Below are positions 30,769 through 41,469 of a stretch of DNA of 64,000 bases, one piece after another. The number at the start of each line of letters is the position of its first letter. Position 1 is the stretch's first letter. The notes below the pieces were generated by a model. It saw only the letters and a program-made list of their open reading frames with translations. It was not told the origin of the DNA and did not search any database. This stretch comes from Isotricha intestinalis (lineage: Eukaryota > Ciliophora > Litostomatea > Vestibuliferida > Isotrichidae): the NCBI GenBank assembly GCA_023807065.1, contig JAJJLU010000333.1, positions 41,056-105,055 of the forward strand, read 5' to 3'. The position numbers were made by a program, and so were the translations under genes.

Positions 30769-32403
30769 CTATTTGAAACAATTAATAAATCTATTTGTAA
30801 AAGGAATATTAGGTAAAATTAAAGGGACAATTTTTATTTTTTCTTCAATTGAATCTGTTATAACTTTTTTATGAGAATAAAGTTTTGGAAAAATATCATT
30901 TTTATTATTTAGATTTTTTGAAAATTTTCTAATTGTAATTTTTGAGTTTGGTGAAAAAGATTTTCCTTCTTCTTTTAAAATATATTTTATATTTTTTTGT
31001 TTAAGTTTTTCATTATCTATTTTTAAATAAAAATTATTTTTCTTTTTTTGTTCTGAATTTTTTATTTTAAAAGGATTTTTAATCACTTTTCTTGAAATAT
31101 TATTTATATTTGTATTTACTTTTCTTATCGAATCTTCTATTTTTATAAAATTTTTATATTTTGTTGAATATAATTTTTCGTTAATAAAAGAATTATTATT
31201 TTTTAAAAACCTTAAATCAACTGATTTTCTTCTTAAATTTTCATAATTTACATCAATAACTTCAAAACCATATATTTTTTCTTTTTTTAAATTTTCTTTT
31301 TTTTGATTACTAAAATAATTACATTTATTTATATAACTAGAATCAATATGAAAAATATTCTCTTTATTAATCTTTAATTTATTTTTATTATGTTTCTTTT
31401 TAATAATTTCAATAGCAGAATTTGATTTTTCATTAGATAACAAATAATTATTTTTTTTACAAAAATTAAAAAATATACTCATTAATAATAAACATTTACT
31501 ATTTTTAACATTATTTCTAAAAGTTAAAATTTCATTAAAAGTTTTTGGAATTTCATCATTTTTATTTCTAGTAATCCAAGGATGTCTAAGAGCTTTATCT
31601 GAAGTATATCTCCAAGAAGGATTAGGTTCTAATAATTTATGAATTAAATTTTTTGCCATATAAGACAAATTATTATTAAAATTCAAATTACATTTTTTTA
31701 TTTTTTCACAATATTCATTTTCATTTTCTCCTTCAATATAAAAAGGATGCTTCCCATTATTTAATAACATATATAATATAATTCCAATAGACCAAATATC
31801 AACTGTTTGACTATAAAATTTATTTTCAATTTGTTCTGGAGACATATATAATAAAGTTCCACAATAACCATTAATTAAAGGATTAAATAAATTTTGAGCA
31901 CTTAAACCAAAATCAATTAATTTTAAACTATTTAAATCATTTTCTTTTGAAAACATTATATTTTCAGGTTTAATATCTCTATGAAATATTTGTTTATTAT
32001 GTAAATAATCAGTTGCACTTAAAATTTTATGAATAATTATACTGGCGTTTTCTTCTGTAATTTTTCCTTTATTTTGATTAATATATTCATTTAAAGTACC
32101 ATATTTTAAATATTGCATTATTATATATAATTTAGAATTTGTTTCTTCATATCCATAAAATTGAACAATGTTTTCATGCTTTAATTGCTTTAATATTGTT
32201 ATTTCTTCTTTCATTTTTCTAATTGAATCTGGTGTTGAACCTGATTTATTTATTATCTTAATTGCTAAATCTTGATTTTTATTTTTATCTAATACATGAA
32301 CTACGGTTCCAAATGATCCTTTTGCTAGTTTTTCTATATATTTATAATTTGAATTTAATTCGAATGGAACTTCTTTTTCTAAGTCTTCTATATATATTTC
32401 CAT
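30769..32403 (-). CDS. CAMK-group Ser/Thr protein kinase
   Basis: 544 residues. Kinase domain about 20-280: KGSFGTVV, AIKII, FHRDIKPENI, LIDFGLSA, MSPEQI and a CAMK/CDPK-type IWSIGIILYMLL are intact, so an active kinase is expected. The next segment (NEILTFRNNVKNSKCLLLMS) resembles the autoinhibitory junction of CDPKs. No EF-hands follow; the last ~230 residues are Lys/Asn-rich and probably disordered. Relation to CDPKs that lost their calmodulin-like domain is an inference. Ends in TAG, the only TAG stop I noted. Confidence 0.9.
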   Translation of the reverse strand: MEIYIEDLEKEVPFELNSNYKYIEKLAKGSFGTVVHVLDKNKNQDLAIKIINKSGSTPDSIRKMKEEITILKQLKHENIVQFYGYEETNSKLYIIMQYLKYGTLNEYINQNKGKITEENASIIIHKILSATDYLHNKQIFHRDIKPENIMFSKENDLNSLKLIDFGLSAQNLFNPLINGYCGTLLYMSPEQIENKFYSQTVDIWSIGIILYMLLNNGKHPFYIEGENENEYCEKIKKCNLNFNNNLSYMAKNLIHKLLEPNPSWRYTSDKALRHPWITRNKNDEIPKTFNEILTFRNNVKNSKCLLLMSIFFNFCKKNNYLLSNEKSNSAIEIIKKKHNKNKLKINKENIFHIDSSYINKCNYFSNQKKENLKKEKIYGFEVIDVNYENLRRKSVDLRFLKNNNSFINEKLYSTKYKNFIKIEDSIRKVNTNINNISRKVIKNPFKIKNSEQKKKNNFYLKIDNEKLKQKNIKYILKEEGKSFSPNSKITIRKFSKNLNNKNDIFPKLYSHKKVITDSIEEKIKIVPLILPNIPFTNRFINCFK

Positions 32404-32603
32404 TTTTTTCTTTATATAAAATTATATTTTTTTATTCTAGATTTTTATAATTTAAATTTAAAATTTGATAATAATTATTTAATAAGTATTTTTTTCATTA
32501 TTTTTAATTAATTCTTTATTTTAAAAATGAATTATAATAAAAAACAAAAAAAATTGAATAACAAATAATTAAAACTGTAACACAAAGAATAATATACAAA
32601 AAC

Positions 32604-33452
32604 TTAATAATTTTTATTATTCTTTAATATAGTAGGAGTAAATCTTCTCATATTTCCTATATTAGTTTGACTATTTTTAAAAGAATTATAAGAATTAGCA
32701 TTATTAACATCTTTAACTAATTTATCAATATTATTTTGAGAATGATTGATCCACATATCTTTTTGATTTTCCATTTGATTTAATTGATTAGGTATTCTAG
32801 GATTATAATTTTCTTTTTCCCACATTGAAAAAGCTAATTTATCATCCTGAATATTTGAAATTGGATGATTTAAATTTTGATGATCTTTATAATATTCATA
32901 TTTTTTTCCTATATCATAACCAAATACCTTTGATTTTAATATTCTTATTTGATCTTCTAATGTTGATATTTTTGACATATTTTCACTTTCATTTTTCTTT
33001 ATTTTTTCCATATCTATTCTTCCTTTTAATACTTCATCTTCTAATTTTTTTATATATTCATCTTTTTCTATTGAATTTTTCTTTGATTTTTCATATTCTT
33101 TCTTTATTGATACTTTAGAAAATGAAAGTTGAATTAAACTTTCTTGAGGTAATTTTGATACTTCTGATTGAATTTGAGATGATTCTATATTATTGTTTTT
33201 TAACTTATTTAATTCTTCTATCATTTTTTCCATTTTTGTAATAAATTTTTGAGTTTTTGAAGTTTTTTCTATATTTTCTGATTTTTCTTCTTCTATTTCG
33301 TCCTTTTTCTCTAATTCTTCCCTTTTTTCTTTTGGAAGAAGAGAATTTAAAAATAAATCTGCTTCTGTTATTCTCTCATCTAATACTTCCATTCTTGTTT
33401 TTCTTGTTTTATATATATCATTATTATATATTCTAGAATTAAAAGTTGACAT
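32604..33452 (-). CDS. Coiled-coil protein, unrecognised
   Basis: 282 residues. The N-terminal DERITEADLFLNSLLPKEKR resembles a conserved short motif, followed by Glu/Lys-rich coiled coil (about 45-175) and an Asn/Gln/Pro-containing tail. No signal peptide, TM or catalytic motif. Family not recognised; probably structural. Confidence 0.7.
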   Translation of the reverse strand: MSTFNSRIYNNDIYKTRKTRMEVLDERITEADLFLNSLLPKEKREELEKKDEIEEEKSENIEKTSKTQKFITKMEKMIEELNKLKNNNIESSQIQSEVSKLPQESLIQLSFSKVSIKKEYEKSKKNSIEKDEYIKKLEDEVLKGRIDMEKIKKNESENMSKISTLEDQIRILKSKVFGYDIGKKYEYYKDHQNLNHPISNIQDDKLAFSMWEKENYNPRIPNQLNQMENQKDMWINHSQNNIDKLVKDVNNANSYNSFKNSQTNIGNMRRFTPTILKNNKNY

Positions 33453-33632
33453 TTTTATTATTGAAAAATATTAATTTGGAAGTTATCAATAAACCAGTTA
33501 ATTGAATAAAATAAATTTAAGAAAATAAATAATTAAAAATTAAGATAAGAATACAAAAAAATAAAAAAAATAATATTTAAAGTATAATTTTTCTATAAAA
33601 CAAAAAATAAAACAATTAAATATAATTAAATA

Positions 33633-34606
33633 TTAAATATTATTAGATTCATCAGGTATATTACTATGTTCAATGACTCTAATTCTAGCACCTTCATATA
33701 ATAAAACAACACAAGGATAATATATATCATTTCGTAAATTTTCAAGGCAATTCCTTGATTTTCATCATTAACATAAAAACTAACATTTAAAGTATTATTA
33801 TCATTAAAAGATAAAAAAACTCCAATTTTATCATTAATTTGGCAAATTTTACCATAATCTTTTTGAGTGTCATTTGAAATTTTTTTAGCATCACTTAAAA
33901 CAAAACCCCAAAAGTTATTCATTTCATTTAAAAAATAATCATTTCTTTTAAGTGATATTCCAATAACAATACTTCTTTCATCAGGTTCAGTTTCTAAAAT
34001 AAATTCAGTATATGAAATACCATAATTATATCCTTTATCTATTAAAGCTATTTGTGCATCATCACCATATGATTTATTTGCATATATATTATTTTCAATT
34101 GTTATTTGATTTCCATGTAATATTTCACTAAAATGAATTGGATGATTTGGTGCTAATATTAATAATTGATTATCTATTATTTTTTCTTCATAAAATTTTT
34201 TAGATAAATTTAACTCACGAATTAAACCTTTTGATGATATTATTCTAAATGCTTTTGATTTGTTAAATTTTGTATTTTTTTCGTTATTATTTTCTTTTTC
34301 TTCTTTTGATATTAATTGATTTAATAATATATTTATTTTTTCTTCTGGATTTATTATAAATGTATGAATTAATCTTTTTCCATATAATGTTTTTAAACGG
34401 ACGTTTATTTTTTCCTGTAATGATTTTTTACTTATTGTTCCAAATAATGGATTTTGATATGATTTATCTTTTGTTATTCCACTAAAAGGTATTATGTTTT
34501 TTTCTGGATTTTCATAATCTTCTTTATTAATTGATATATATCCATATGGGGAATATATTATTTTATTTCCTTGAAAGTTTTTTGAAAATATTCCTTCATT
34601 TGACAT
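33633..34606 (-). CDS. SPRY-domain protein with a 1-nt frameshift near the C-terminus
   Basis: Starts at MSNEGIF (34606), preferred over an upstream in-frame ATG (34642) because that extension is AT-rich filler. The N-terminal ~150 residues include a ubiquitin-like-looking stretch (INVRLKTLYGKRLIHTFIIN). A SPRY domain follows: DKGYNYGISYTEFILETEP, ERSIVIGISLKRNDYFL, NNFWGFVLSD, CQINDKIGVFLSFN, VSFYVNDENQGIA. At about 33743 the frame shifts. Read in the next frame it continues FENLRNDIYYPCVVLLYEGA to the stop at 33633, which completes the SPRY fold. As given, the ORF instead ends in unrelated residues at 33626. Confidence 0.75.
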
Positions 34607-34863
34607 ATTGAATATTTTAAAGTTAATTGTATAGTAAATCAATATAAAATTTGATATTTAATTTTAATTAATAAATTATTATATTTAATATTTCTTGTCA
34701 TTGTCTAAAAAAAATTACTTTTTTATTGTAAAATCATCATTAATATTTATTTTTTCTTTAATTAAAATGATTAATTGAGATTATTTATTAATTTTTAAAA
34801 ATTCTATAAACCAAGAAAAACTTAAAATTAACTAAAATTTAAAAATTAAAATTAAAAAAAAAA

Positions 34864-37800
34864 TTAACTACTTTCATTAGAATTAATAGAAATAGCAGTA
34901 TTAACAGGGAAGAAATCAGTTCTAGTTTGTCTATAAGAAAGCAAAACTTGATAATCAAGAGAATTTAATTCTTGTTCATCAGTTTTAATAATTTTATACA
35001 AATAATGAAAATAATTTAGAATATTATGTTCTTGTTCTTTATGGTAATCGAAATCAATACCTTTTCTATCAAAGACATTTCTATTTAAAGAGCAAATAAA
35101 GCAAATATTCATTTTAGTTTCATATTGAGCATTAGCTTCTTCTCTCAAAGCTTGGAAAGTATCAACAATAATAGAATTAATAACATTTAATAAAATTAAT
35201 ATAATTGAAAAATAAAAGCACCATTCGAAAATGAATTCACTATAATATTGTTCTTCAGTGATTTTCTTAGTAGGAAAACCCATTCCACCACCTCCTCTAA
35301 TTCCATCAGTAACAATACTTAAAAAGCATTGTCCATATGTAACACATTCTTCACTATTTTCATTTGTAAACCAATAGAATTTAACCATTGCGAAAAACAT
35401 TGAAAATATCATCATTAATAATCCTGCTGATAAAAATTGTCTATATCTTATTCTTACTGAATATATTACTGTTTGCATTGTCTCAAATAATGTAAATACT
35501 GTAAATAACTGCATTGAATATATAAAATGGAAATGTATACTTATCATTGCTATTAATCCTATTATTAAATTCCATATTAAACATCCTATATCACTGTCAA
35601 ATATTGCATCATATAAAAATTCAATTACTGATACTTTTTCTTCTTGATCATCTATTTTTAATAATGTAAAATATACCCAATTTATTATTGTTATTATTAT
35701 GAAAAATATATGTGCTAAACTTATTAAGAATATATATCTACTATTTAATTCTTTTCTTGTCCATTTTATTTCTGTTTTATCTGTTTCTCCTGGAATTGAA
35801 TATGTTTTTCCTTCGTAAAAAAATGATATTAATATTACTATATTAACTGCAACTGCTAAGAATATTGATATATAACTTGTATATCTATAATCTATTAAAT
35901 ATAATATATTTAAAAATTTATTTTTTCTTTCCCATAAATTTTGCCTCATTTGAATATCACTTTCAAATTGAGGTAAATATTGTAAAACAAAATTTAATTT
36001 TTCATTTTTATCAAATGGAGCTGAATTTTTAAATCTAATCATATCTTTTTCTTGAACAAATAAAGAATCAGGATGAACTAAATAAACTACTTTTTGAACA
36101 TTACCTTTAGATTGTAATAATTCTCTAAAACTTTCTTCTTCTTTTTCAAAAACATCATTTGATTCAAAAAATTCTTTAAATTTCCTTCTTTCTAATTCAC
36201 TTAAATTTTCTTTTGGTTTATAAAAGACTTCTACTTCTTTTACTATTTTAGAAAAAAATCTATATGATTCTCTTTTTCCAATATTATAATTTTTATTTTT
36301 TTCTTGTAAAGGAATATCTTCATCACATTCATTTTTTATTTCATTTAATATTTGTAATATTTTATCTCCACTTTTCCATTGAGTAGCAATTTTAAAAAAT
36401 CTAATAATATTACTTGATAAAATAAAAAAGTGATTATCTTGAAAACTTTCTTCAGTTAAATAATAATTTACTAATTCATCTGCAAATTTATCAGGAAGAA
36501 CATAATCATTTGTTAACATTTTATTATCTTTATAATGTAAATATAAATTTGCTGTTGAATGAGATAATCCTACTAATAATTTTTTAGGATTAAATTTCTT
36601 TACTATTTTTTCTTTATTTGAAGTTGGATTTAAACATTCTTCAAAGAAACATATTATAAATCTAAAAAATTGAGAAAGGAAAAATTCACTTTCTTTATTT
36701 TCTAAGTTATCAAAACATAAATAACCAGCTTCAATATAATTATCAAAATCTTCATTAGGATAAAAATTCTTTTTATTATATTGCTCTTCTTCATTTAATT
36801 TTTTCACAGGTTTTGATTTTCTTTCACTTTGATTGTTTTGATTTTTAATTAATTGTTCTTTATCAATTTTAAAAGCTTCTAAAGAAAATCTTTTCATATT
36901 TTGTTCAAAACTTCCTTGTATAATTTCAATTAAATAATCTGTTATTCCAGTTAATAATTGATTAAAATAATCATAATTTTCTCCTCTAAATAATGATATT
37001 AAATCTCTTTTACTTTGAGCATAATTAACACTATTCATTGCCATAACTGGGATTTTTAAAATAAAATTTAATAAATCCAATCTATCAGGTTGATTATTTG
37101 CATTTACTTTTGTTATATTTGCATTTGTTAAAACTGTTTGAAATATTTTATGATGATTTTCACAATGTAATCTTAAATATTCTAATAATATTAAAAAGCA
37201 ATTTATTGAAAGTGGTTGATTTTTATCATTATATTTTTCCACTGATAATTTGTGGAAATCAATATAAATAAATTGAATTAAAAAAGTTAATTGACCTTTT
37301 ATAATTTCTCTTAAAATTTGCTTTGTATGAAAAGCTATATCAACAATAATATTATGCCAAAAATCAGGATCTGCTTTATAAATTTTATTAATACAATTAG
37401 TTAATTCATAATAATTTTCTTTTCCTCCATTATATACTTCTTTTTCTCCTTTTTTAAAATCAATTCTGAATAATAAATCTAAAGCAATATTACTTTTAAT
37501 ATCTTCCATTTTAACATCATCTTCTGAAACAGGCTCAGAAAAAGTTTTTATCATAACATTATCTTCTAAATTTTCTTTTGATTCATAATAAAAATTCAAA
37601 AATGCATTCATTTTTTCTTTAAATTCTCTACTTTCTCTTTGTTGATTATTTTCATATCTTTCAACATTTTCTTCTTCATTTTCTTGTTGATTTTTTAATT
37701 CAATTAACATATTATTTGATTTTCCACCTAATTCTAAAGGAAGAAAAGATAATAATTTTAATTGTTTAATATATTTACAATAATAATCTAAAAGAGTTCT

Positions 37801-40800
37801 TATTTTTAAAGGTTCAAACTTAGGATCTTTTCCTATTTTAGGAACATCATACATTAATTTTTCTTTTAAAGTTTTTAAAACATCCATAACTTCTTTATTT
37901 TTACTATCTTTAAAAAACATATTATCAATCATTTTTTTATATTCTTCATCTTCATTAAATTTCATAGGATCACTTAAAACAGTTTCTACAAAATATTTAT
38001 AACATTCTAAAAATAAATAAACAATTTTATATGCCATATATTTATATTTAGCAGAAAAAACAGGAGTAAAATATAATACTTTATATAAACTATAAGCACT
38101 GGGAATAACAATTACATCATTAAAGTATTTAACAAACATTTTAGGTTTAGCTTTATAATAAGTATTAATATATAATTTTGATATTCTCTTATATTTACTT
38201 AAATTAACATATATAGGATCTAAACCTAAACTTAATTCTCCAATTTTTAAAACTTTTAAAAAAGAAAAAGCTTTATCAGCCATTCCCATTTCTTTTTTTT
38301 TTTCAACAACATGAAAAGGAGAAACTTTACCAAAAAGTCCTCCTACAAATTCTTCAGGTTCATCTTTTTTTCTTGGACTCATTAGTTCATCTCTATTTGT
38401 GGCTATAACTTTACCATTTAAATTATTATCAGGTAATTCTACCATTATATCCATATTTGCATTACTCATTTTTAATAATAAATTAAAAGGAGATACTACA
38501 AAATATCTTGAATATACTTTTGATATTATTCTTCTTTCATATGGTTCCATTGAATTTATTTTTTCTTCTAATATTCTTTTCATATCATATTTAGGGATAT
38601 TATCTGTTAAAATATAAAAATGATATTCTCCTAATTTTAATACTAATTTATATACTTTGTGAATAAAGATTTTTTCATCTGGTTTTATTTTTTTAGGATT
38701 ATCATCTTCTTCTTGTATTAAACTTTCATTAAATGATGATAGGTATTTACCCCATATTCTATAATAAAATTTATTTGTTAAAAGAGAATTTAATAAATTT
38801 AGTATTATTGTGTTTAATTTTAAAAATGTTTTTTTTGTTACAATTGATAAACATTTAGATAAACTTATTAATATTGGTGTTATTCCTTTTGCTCCATCTA
38901 CTAAATTTGGATTGTCAAAATTATTTAAAATTTCTTGTTTTAATATTTCTACATAATTTTTATATATTTCTGATAAAGAGTTTGCAAAAGAAATTGAATT
39001 TATTTTTACATCTTTTTTTTTTAAATTGTATAATAATTTTAAATAAAAGTTTAATTCTATTTTTCTTAATTCTCCATTTGATGGATTTAAAAATAAATTA
39101 ACTGATTTTCTTGTGAAAAAAAGAGGAAGAAGTAAAGAGTTATTTAAAGAAAGTTGTTCTAAAACTTCGAAAATATTTTGATTTAAATTTAATAGATTTT
39201 CTTCTGTTAAATGAGTTTTTAAATAAGGATTATTATTAAAAATATTATAGAATGAATAAATAATATCAAAAAAACCTATTTTAAAAATATAAAGTTGCAT
39301 ATTTCCTATATTTGCATTTTCATTTTCAAATTCACTTTTCATTAATTCTTTAATTTCAGTTAATTCTTTATTAACATTATCTAAAAGTTCATTTATTTTA
39401 ATTTGAGAATAAAAATATTTATCTTTTAAATCACATAAATTATTATATAATTTTTCAATATCAAATTTATTTCCTTGATTTTGAAATATTTTAATAACAT
39501 TAACTAAATTTAAAGGAAGCATTAAATTATTTAAATCAGAAATAGTAAAACTTTCATCTTTACTTTCAATAAAAGATTCTAAAGCTTCAATATAATAATC
39601 TTTTTCACTAATAATCCAATCATAAATTTGCCATCTTTCAAATTCAGGTTCTTTATCTTTATTTTCTCTTTTATAAGCAAATAAAGTATATATTATTTTT
39701 TTTTGTAATTCATCATATTCAAAAGAAAATTTAGAATTTAAATATGAATTTTTTAAACTAAATTCTTCAATATTATTATTATTATCATTAATAATATTAT
39801 TGTCTTTTTCTTCTTCTAATTCTATAAATTGCTCATTTGATGATGAATATTGATGAGAACGATTAGAAAAAAAATTTTTAAATGCTGCTATATCAATTTT
39901 CTTTTTTTCAGGTTCAACTTGTTGTTCTAATATTTCTCCTTCAATTTTATGTTCTTCTGAGCAAATAGCTTCTCTATAAAATATTTCATCATTATTTGAT
40001 ATTATTATTAACTTTGCAAATATTTCTATTTTTGATTTTATTATTTTTTGAAATGGCTTTTTTGTACTTGCAATTTCAACAATTTTATTAAAATAATTTA
40101 CTATAATATCATTAAAAAAAGATATATCATCTTTTTGAGTATATCTTACTGAAGATAAATCAATAAAAATTTCTAAAATTTCTATAACTAAACTTAAAAA
40201 TTTAGAATCTTGTAAATTATATTCTATTAAATTATCATTATATCTAACAATTGTTTCATAAATATTATTAAATAAAGTAATAATATCTTTTTTATTTATT
40301 TGAATTTTTTCTAATAATTCATTAAAATCTAATTTAGATATTAATCTTAATATTGGAGTAGAATTTTCTACATCAGATAATAAATCATATTTTTTTTTAA
40401 TGTTTGTGATAGGTTCTAAAAAATAAACTCTAAAAAACATTAATATATCAATTTTAGTTTGAATCAAAAAAGCATCATTTTTAAAATCAGTTGGTAAATT
40501 TTTACTTATTTCAGGAAATATGGTTTTAATGAATTCAAAATTAAAACTTTTTAAAACATCATTATTATTTAAATAAACATTTTCTCCTTCATAAGCTTTA
40601 TGAAAACTTCTTAATAAATCCATACAATTTTTATAAGATTTAGTAATTAAATCTTTATGCTCTTTTTCAGAAATAATTTTATTATTATAAGCTTCTAAAA
40701 GAATATTATGAAAATCAATAATTGGTTTAATATATTTATTAACCATATCTTTCCTACAAAAAATATTACCAGGAATTTGGGATATATTAACTTTATTACT

Positions 40801-41469
40801 TAAATTTTTTTCATTTAGAATATTATCTAAACAAATAGCATTTTCAGCAATAGAACTATGATTTTTTTTATGAGAACAAGCACAAACAGGATTTCTCATA
40901 GTGAATTTTTTACTATTAACTTCAATATAATCTTTTTTTTGTTCTCCAAGGCAATTTTGAAAGCAAAAAAAGCAATAATACATATGAGTATTAGGATCCA
41001 TAAAATAAGAATCAACATTAGAGAAAAATAAAATATCATTAACATTACATTGAATTTCATTTTTTGAAGTAGAAATTTGTTCATCTTGAATAATATTATT
41101 AGTTTTATGAGAAAGTTCAGCACAAGAACAAAATACTTCAGTTATATTTGATGTTTTTTCTAATAAAACTTTTGCTTCTCCTGAATGACCTTTATGACAA
41201 TTTATTATACATTCATTACATATATTTTCTCCCATTTGAGGACATAAAAAACAAGAACATGTATAATATGTTATTGAAGGATTTAATATTGATTTTTTAT
41301 TCATTACACATGATATTTTACATGATTTATCTTTTGATATTTTTATATGAGATAATTCTGATAAAAAATCTGATGTGTTTCTGTCTTGAGGATATGAAGG
41401 TTTTTGAATTGGGTTTGTTTCTTCTTCTATTTCATTATCATCTATTAATTGTTCGTAGTTTTCTTTCAT
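34864..41469 (-). CDS. IP3/ryanodine-receptor-type Ca2+-release channel with N-terminal UBR-like zinc modules
   Basis: 2,201 residues, one uninterrupted exon. Residues ~50-121 resemble a UBR box (N-recognin zinc finger): C50, C54, C71, C73, C76, C84, C87, C91, H92, H95, C114, C116, H121. Residues 141-204 hold a second, weaker module. The centre is helical with IP3R/RyR homology (RIH and RIH-associated-like; HTKQILREIIKGQLTFLIQF). The C-terminus has several TM helices (about 1860-2090), the pore-loop filter GIRGGGGMGFP, an inner helix (LILLNVINSIIVDTFQALRE), and the family zinc motif CFICSLNRNVFD with paired His. MIR domains and an IP3-binding core were not seen. Likely an ER or other internal-store Ca2+ channel; the ligand is unknown. 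Confidence 0.9.
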   Translation of the reverse strand: MKENYEQLIDDNEIEEETNPIQKPSYPQDRNTSDFLSELSHIKISKDKSCKISCVMNKKSILNPSITYYTCSCFLCPQMGENICNECIINCHKGHSGEAKVLLEKTSNITEVFCSCAELSHKTNNIIQDEQISTSKNEIQCNVNDILFFSNVDSYFMDPNTHMYYCFFCFQNCLGEQKKDYIEVNSKKFTMRNPVCACSHKKNHSSIAENAICLDNILNEKNLSNKVNISQIPGNIFCRKDMVNKYIKPIIDFHNILLEAYNNKIISEKEHKDLITKSYKNCMDLLRSFHKAYEGENVYLNNNDVLKSFNFEFIKTIFPEISKNLPTDFKNDAFLIQTKIDILMFFRVYFLEPITNIKKKYDLLSDVENSTPILRLISKLDFNELLEKIQINKKDIITLFNNIYETIVRYNDNLIEYNLQDSKFLSLVIEILEIFIDLSSVRYTQKDDISFFNDIIVNYFNKIVEIASTKKPFQKIIKSKIEIFAKLIIISNNDEIFYREAICSEEHKIEGEILEQQVEPEKKKIDIAAFKNFFSNRSHQYSSSNEQFIELEEEKDNNIINDNNNNIEEFSLKNSYLNSKFSFEYDELQKKIIYTLFAYKRENKDKEPEFERWQIYDWIISEKDYYIEALESFIESKDESFTISDLNNLMLPLNLVNVIKIFQNQGNKFDIEKLYNNLCDLKDKYFYSQIKINELLDNVNKELTEIKELMKSEFENENANIGNMQLYIFKIGFFDIIYSFYNIFNNNPYLKTHLTEENLLNLNQNIFEVLEQLSLNNSLLLPLFFTRKSVNLFLNPSNGELRKIELNFYLKLLYNLKKKDVKINSISFANSLSEIYKNYVEILKQEILNNFDNPNLVDGAKGITPILISLSKCLSIVTKKTFLKLNTIILNLLNSLLTNKFYYRIWGKYLSSFNESLIQEEDDNPKKIKPDEKIFIHKVYKLVLKLGEYHFYILTDNIPKYDMKRILEEKINSMEPYERRIISKVYSRYFVVSPFNLLLKMSNANMDIMVELPDNNLNGKVIATNRDELMSPRKKDEPEEFVGGLFGKVSPFHVVEKKKEMGMADKAFSFLKVLKIGELSLGLDPIYVNLSKYKRISKLYINTYYKAKPKMFVKYFNDVIVIPSAYSLYKVLYFTPVFSAKYKYMAYKIVYLFLECYKYFVETVLSDPMKFNEDEEYKKMIDNMFFKDSKNKEVMDVLKTLKEKLMYDVPKIGKDPKFEPLKIRTLLDYYCKYIKQLKLLSFLPLELGGKSNNMLIELKNQQENEEENVERYENNQQRESREFKEKMNAFLNFYYESKENLEDNVMIKTFSEPVSEDDVKMEDIKSNIALDLLFRIDFKKGEKEVYNGGKENYYELTNCINKIYKADPDFWHNIIVDIAFHTKQILREIIKGQLTFLIQFIYIDFHKLSVEKYNDKNQPLSINCFLILLEYLRLHCENHHKIFQTVLTNANITKVNANNQPDRLDLLNFILKIPVMAMNSVNYAQSKRDLISLFRGENYDYFNQLLTGITDYLIEIIQGSFEQNMKRFSLEAFKIDKEQLIKNQNNQSERKSKPVKKLNEEEQYNKKNFYPNEDFDNYIEAGYLCFDNLENKESEFFLSQFFRFIICFFEECLNPTSNKEKIVKKFNPKKLLVGLSHSTANLYLHYKDNKMLTNDYVLPDKFADELVNYYLTEESFQDNHFFILSSNIIRFFKIATQWKSGDKILQILNEIKNECDEDIPLQEKNKNYNIGKRESYRFFSKIVKEVEVFYKPKENLSELERRKFKEFFESNDVFEKEEESFRELLQSKGNVQKVVYLVHPDSLFVQEKDMIRFKNSAPFDKNEKLNFVLQYLPQFESDIQMRQNLWERKNKFLNILYLIDYRYTSYISIFLAVAVNIVILISFFYEGKTYSIPGETDKTEIKWTRKELNSRYIFLISLAHIFFIIITIINWVYFTLLKIDDQEEKVSVIEFLYDAIFDSDIGCLIWNLIIGLIAMISIHFHFIYSMQLFTVFTLFETMQTVIYSVRIRYRQFLSAGLLMMIFSMFFAMVKFYWFTNENSEECVTYGQCFLSIVTDGIRGGGGMGFPTKKITEEQYYSEFIFEWCFYFSIILILLNVINSIIVDTFQALREEANAQYETKMNICFICSLNRNVFDRKGIDFDYHKEQEHNILNYFHYLYKIIKTDEQELNSLDYQVLLSYRQTRTDFFPVNTAISINSNESS

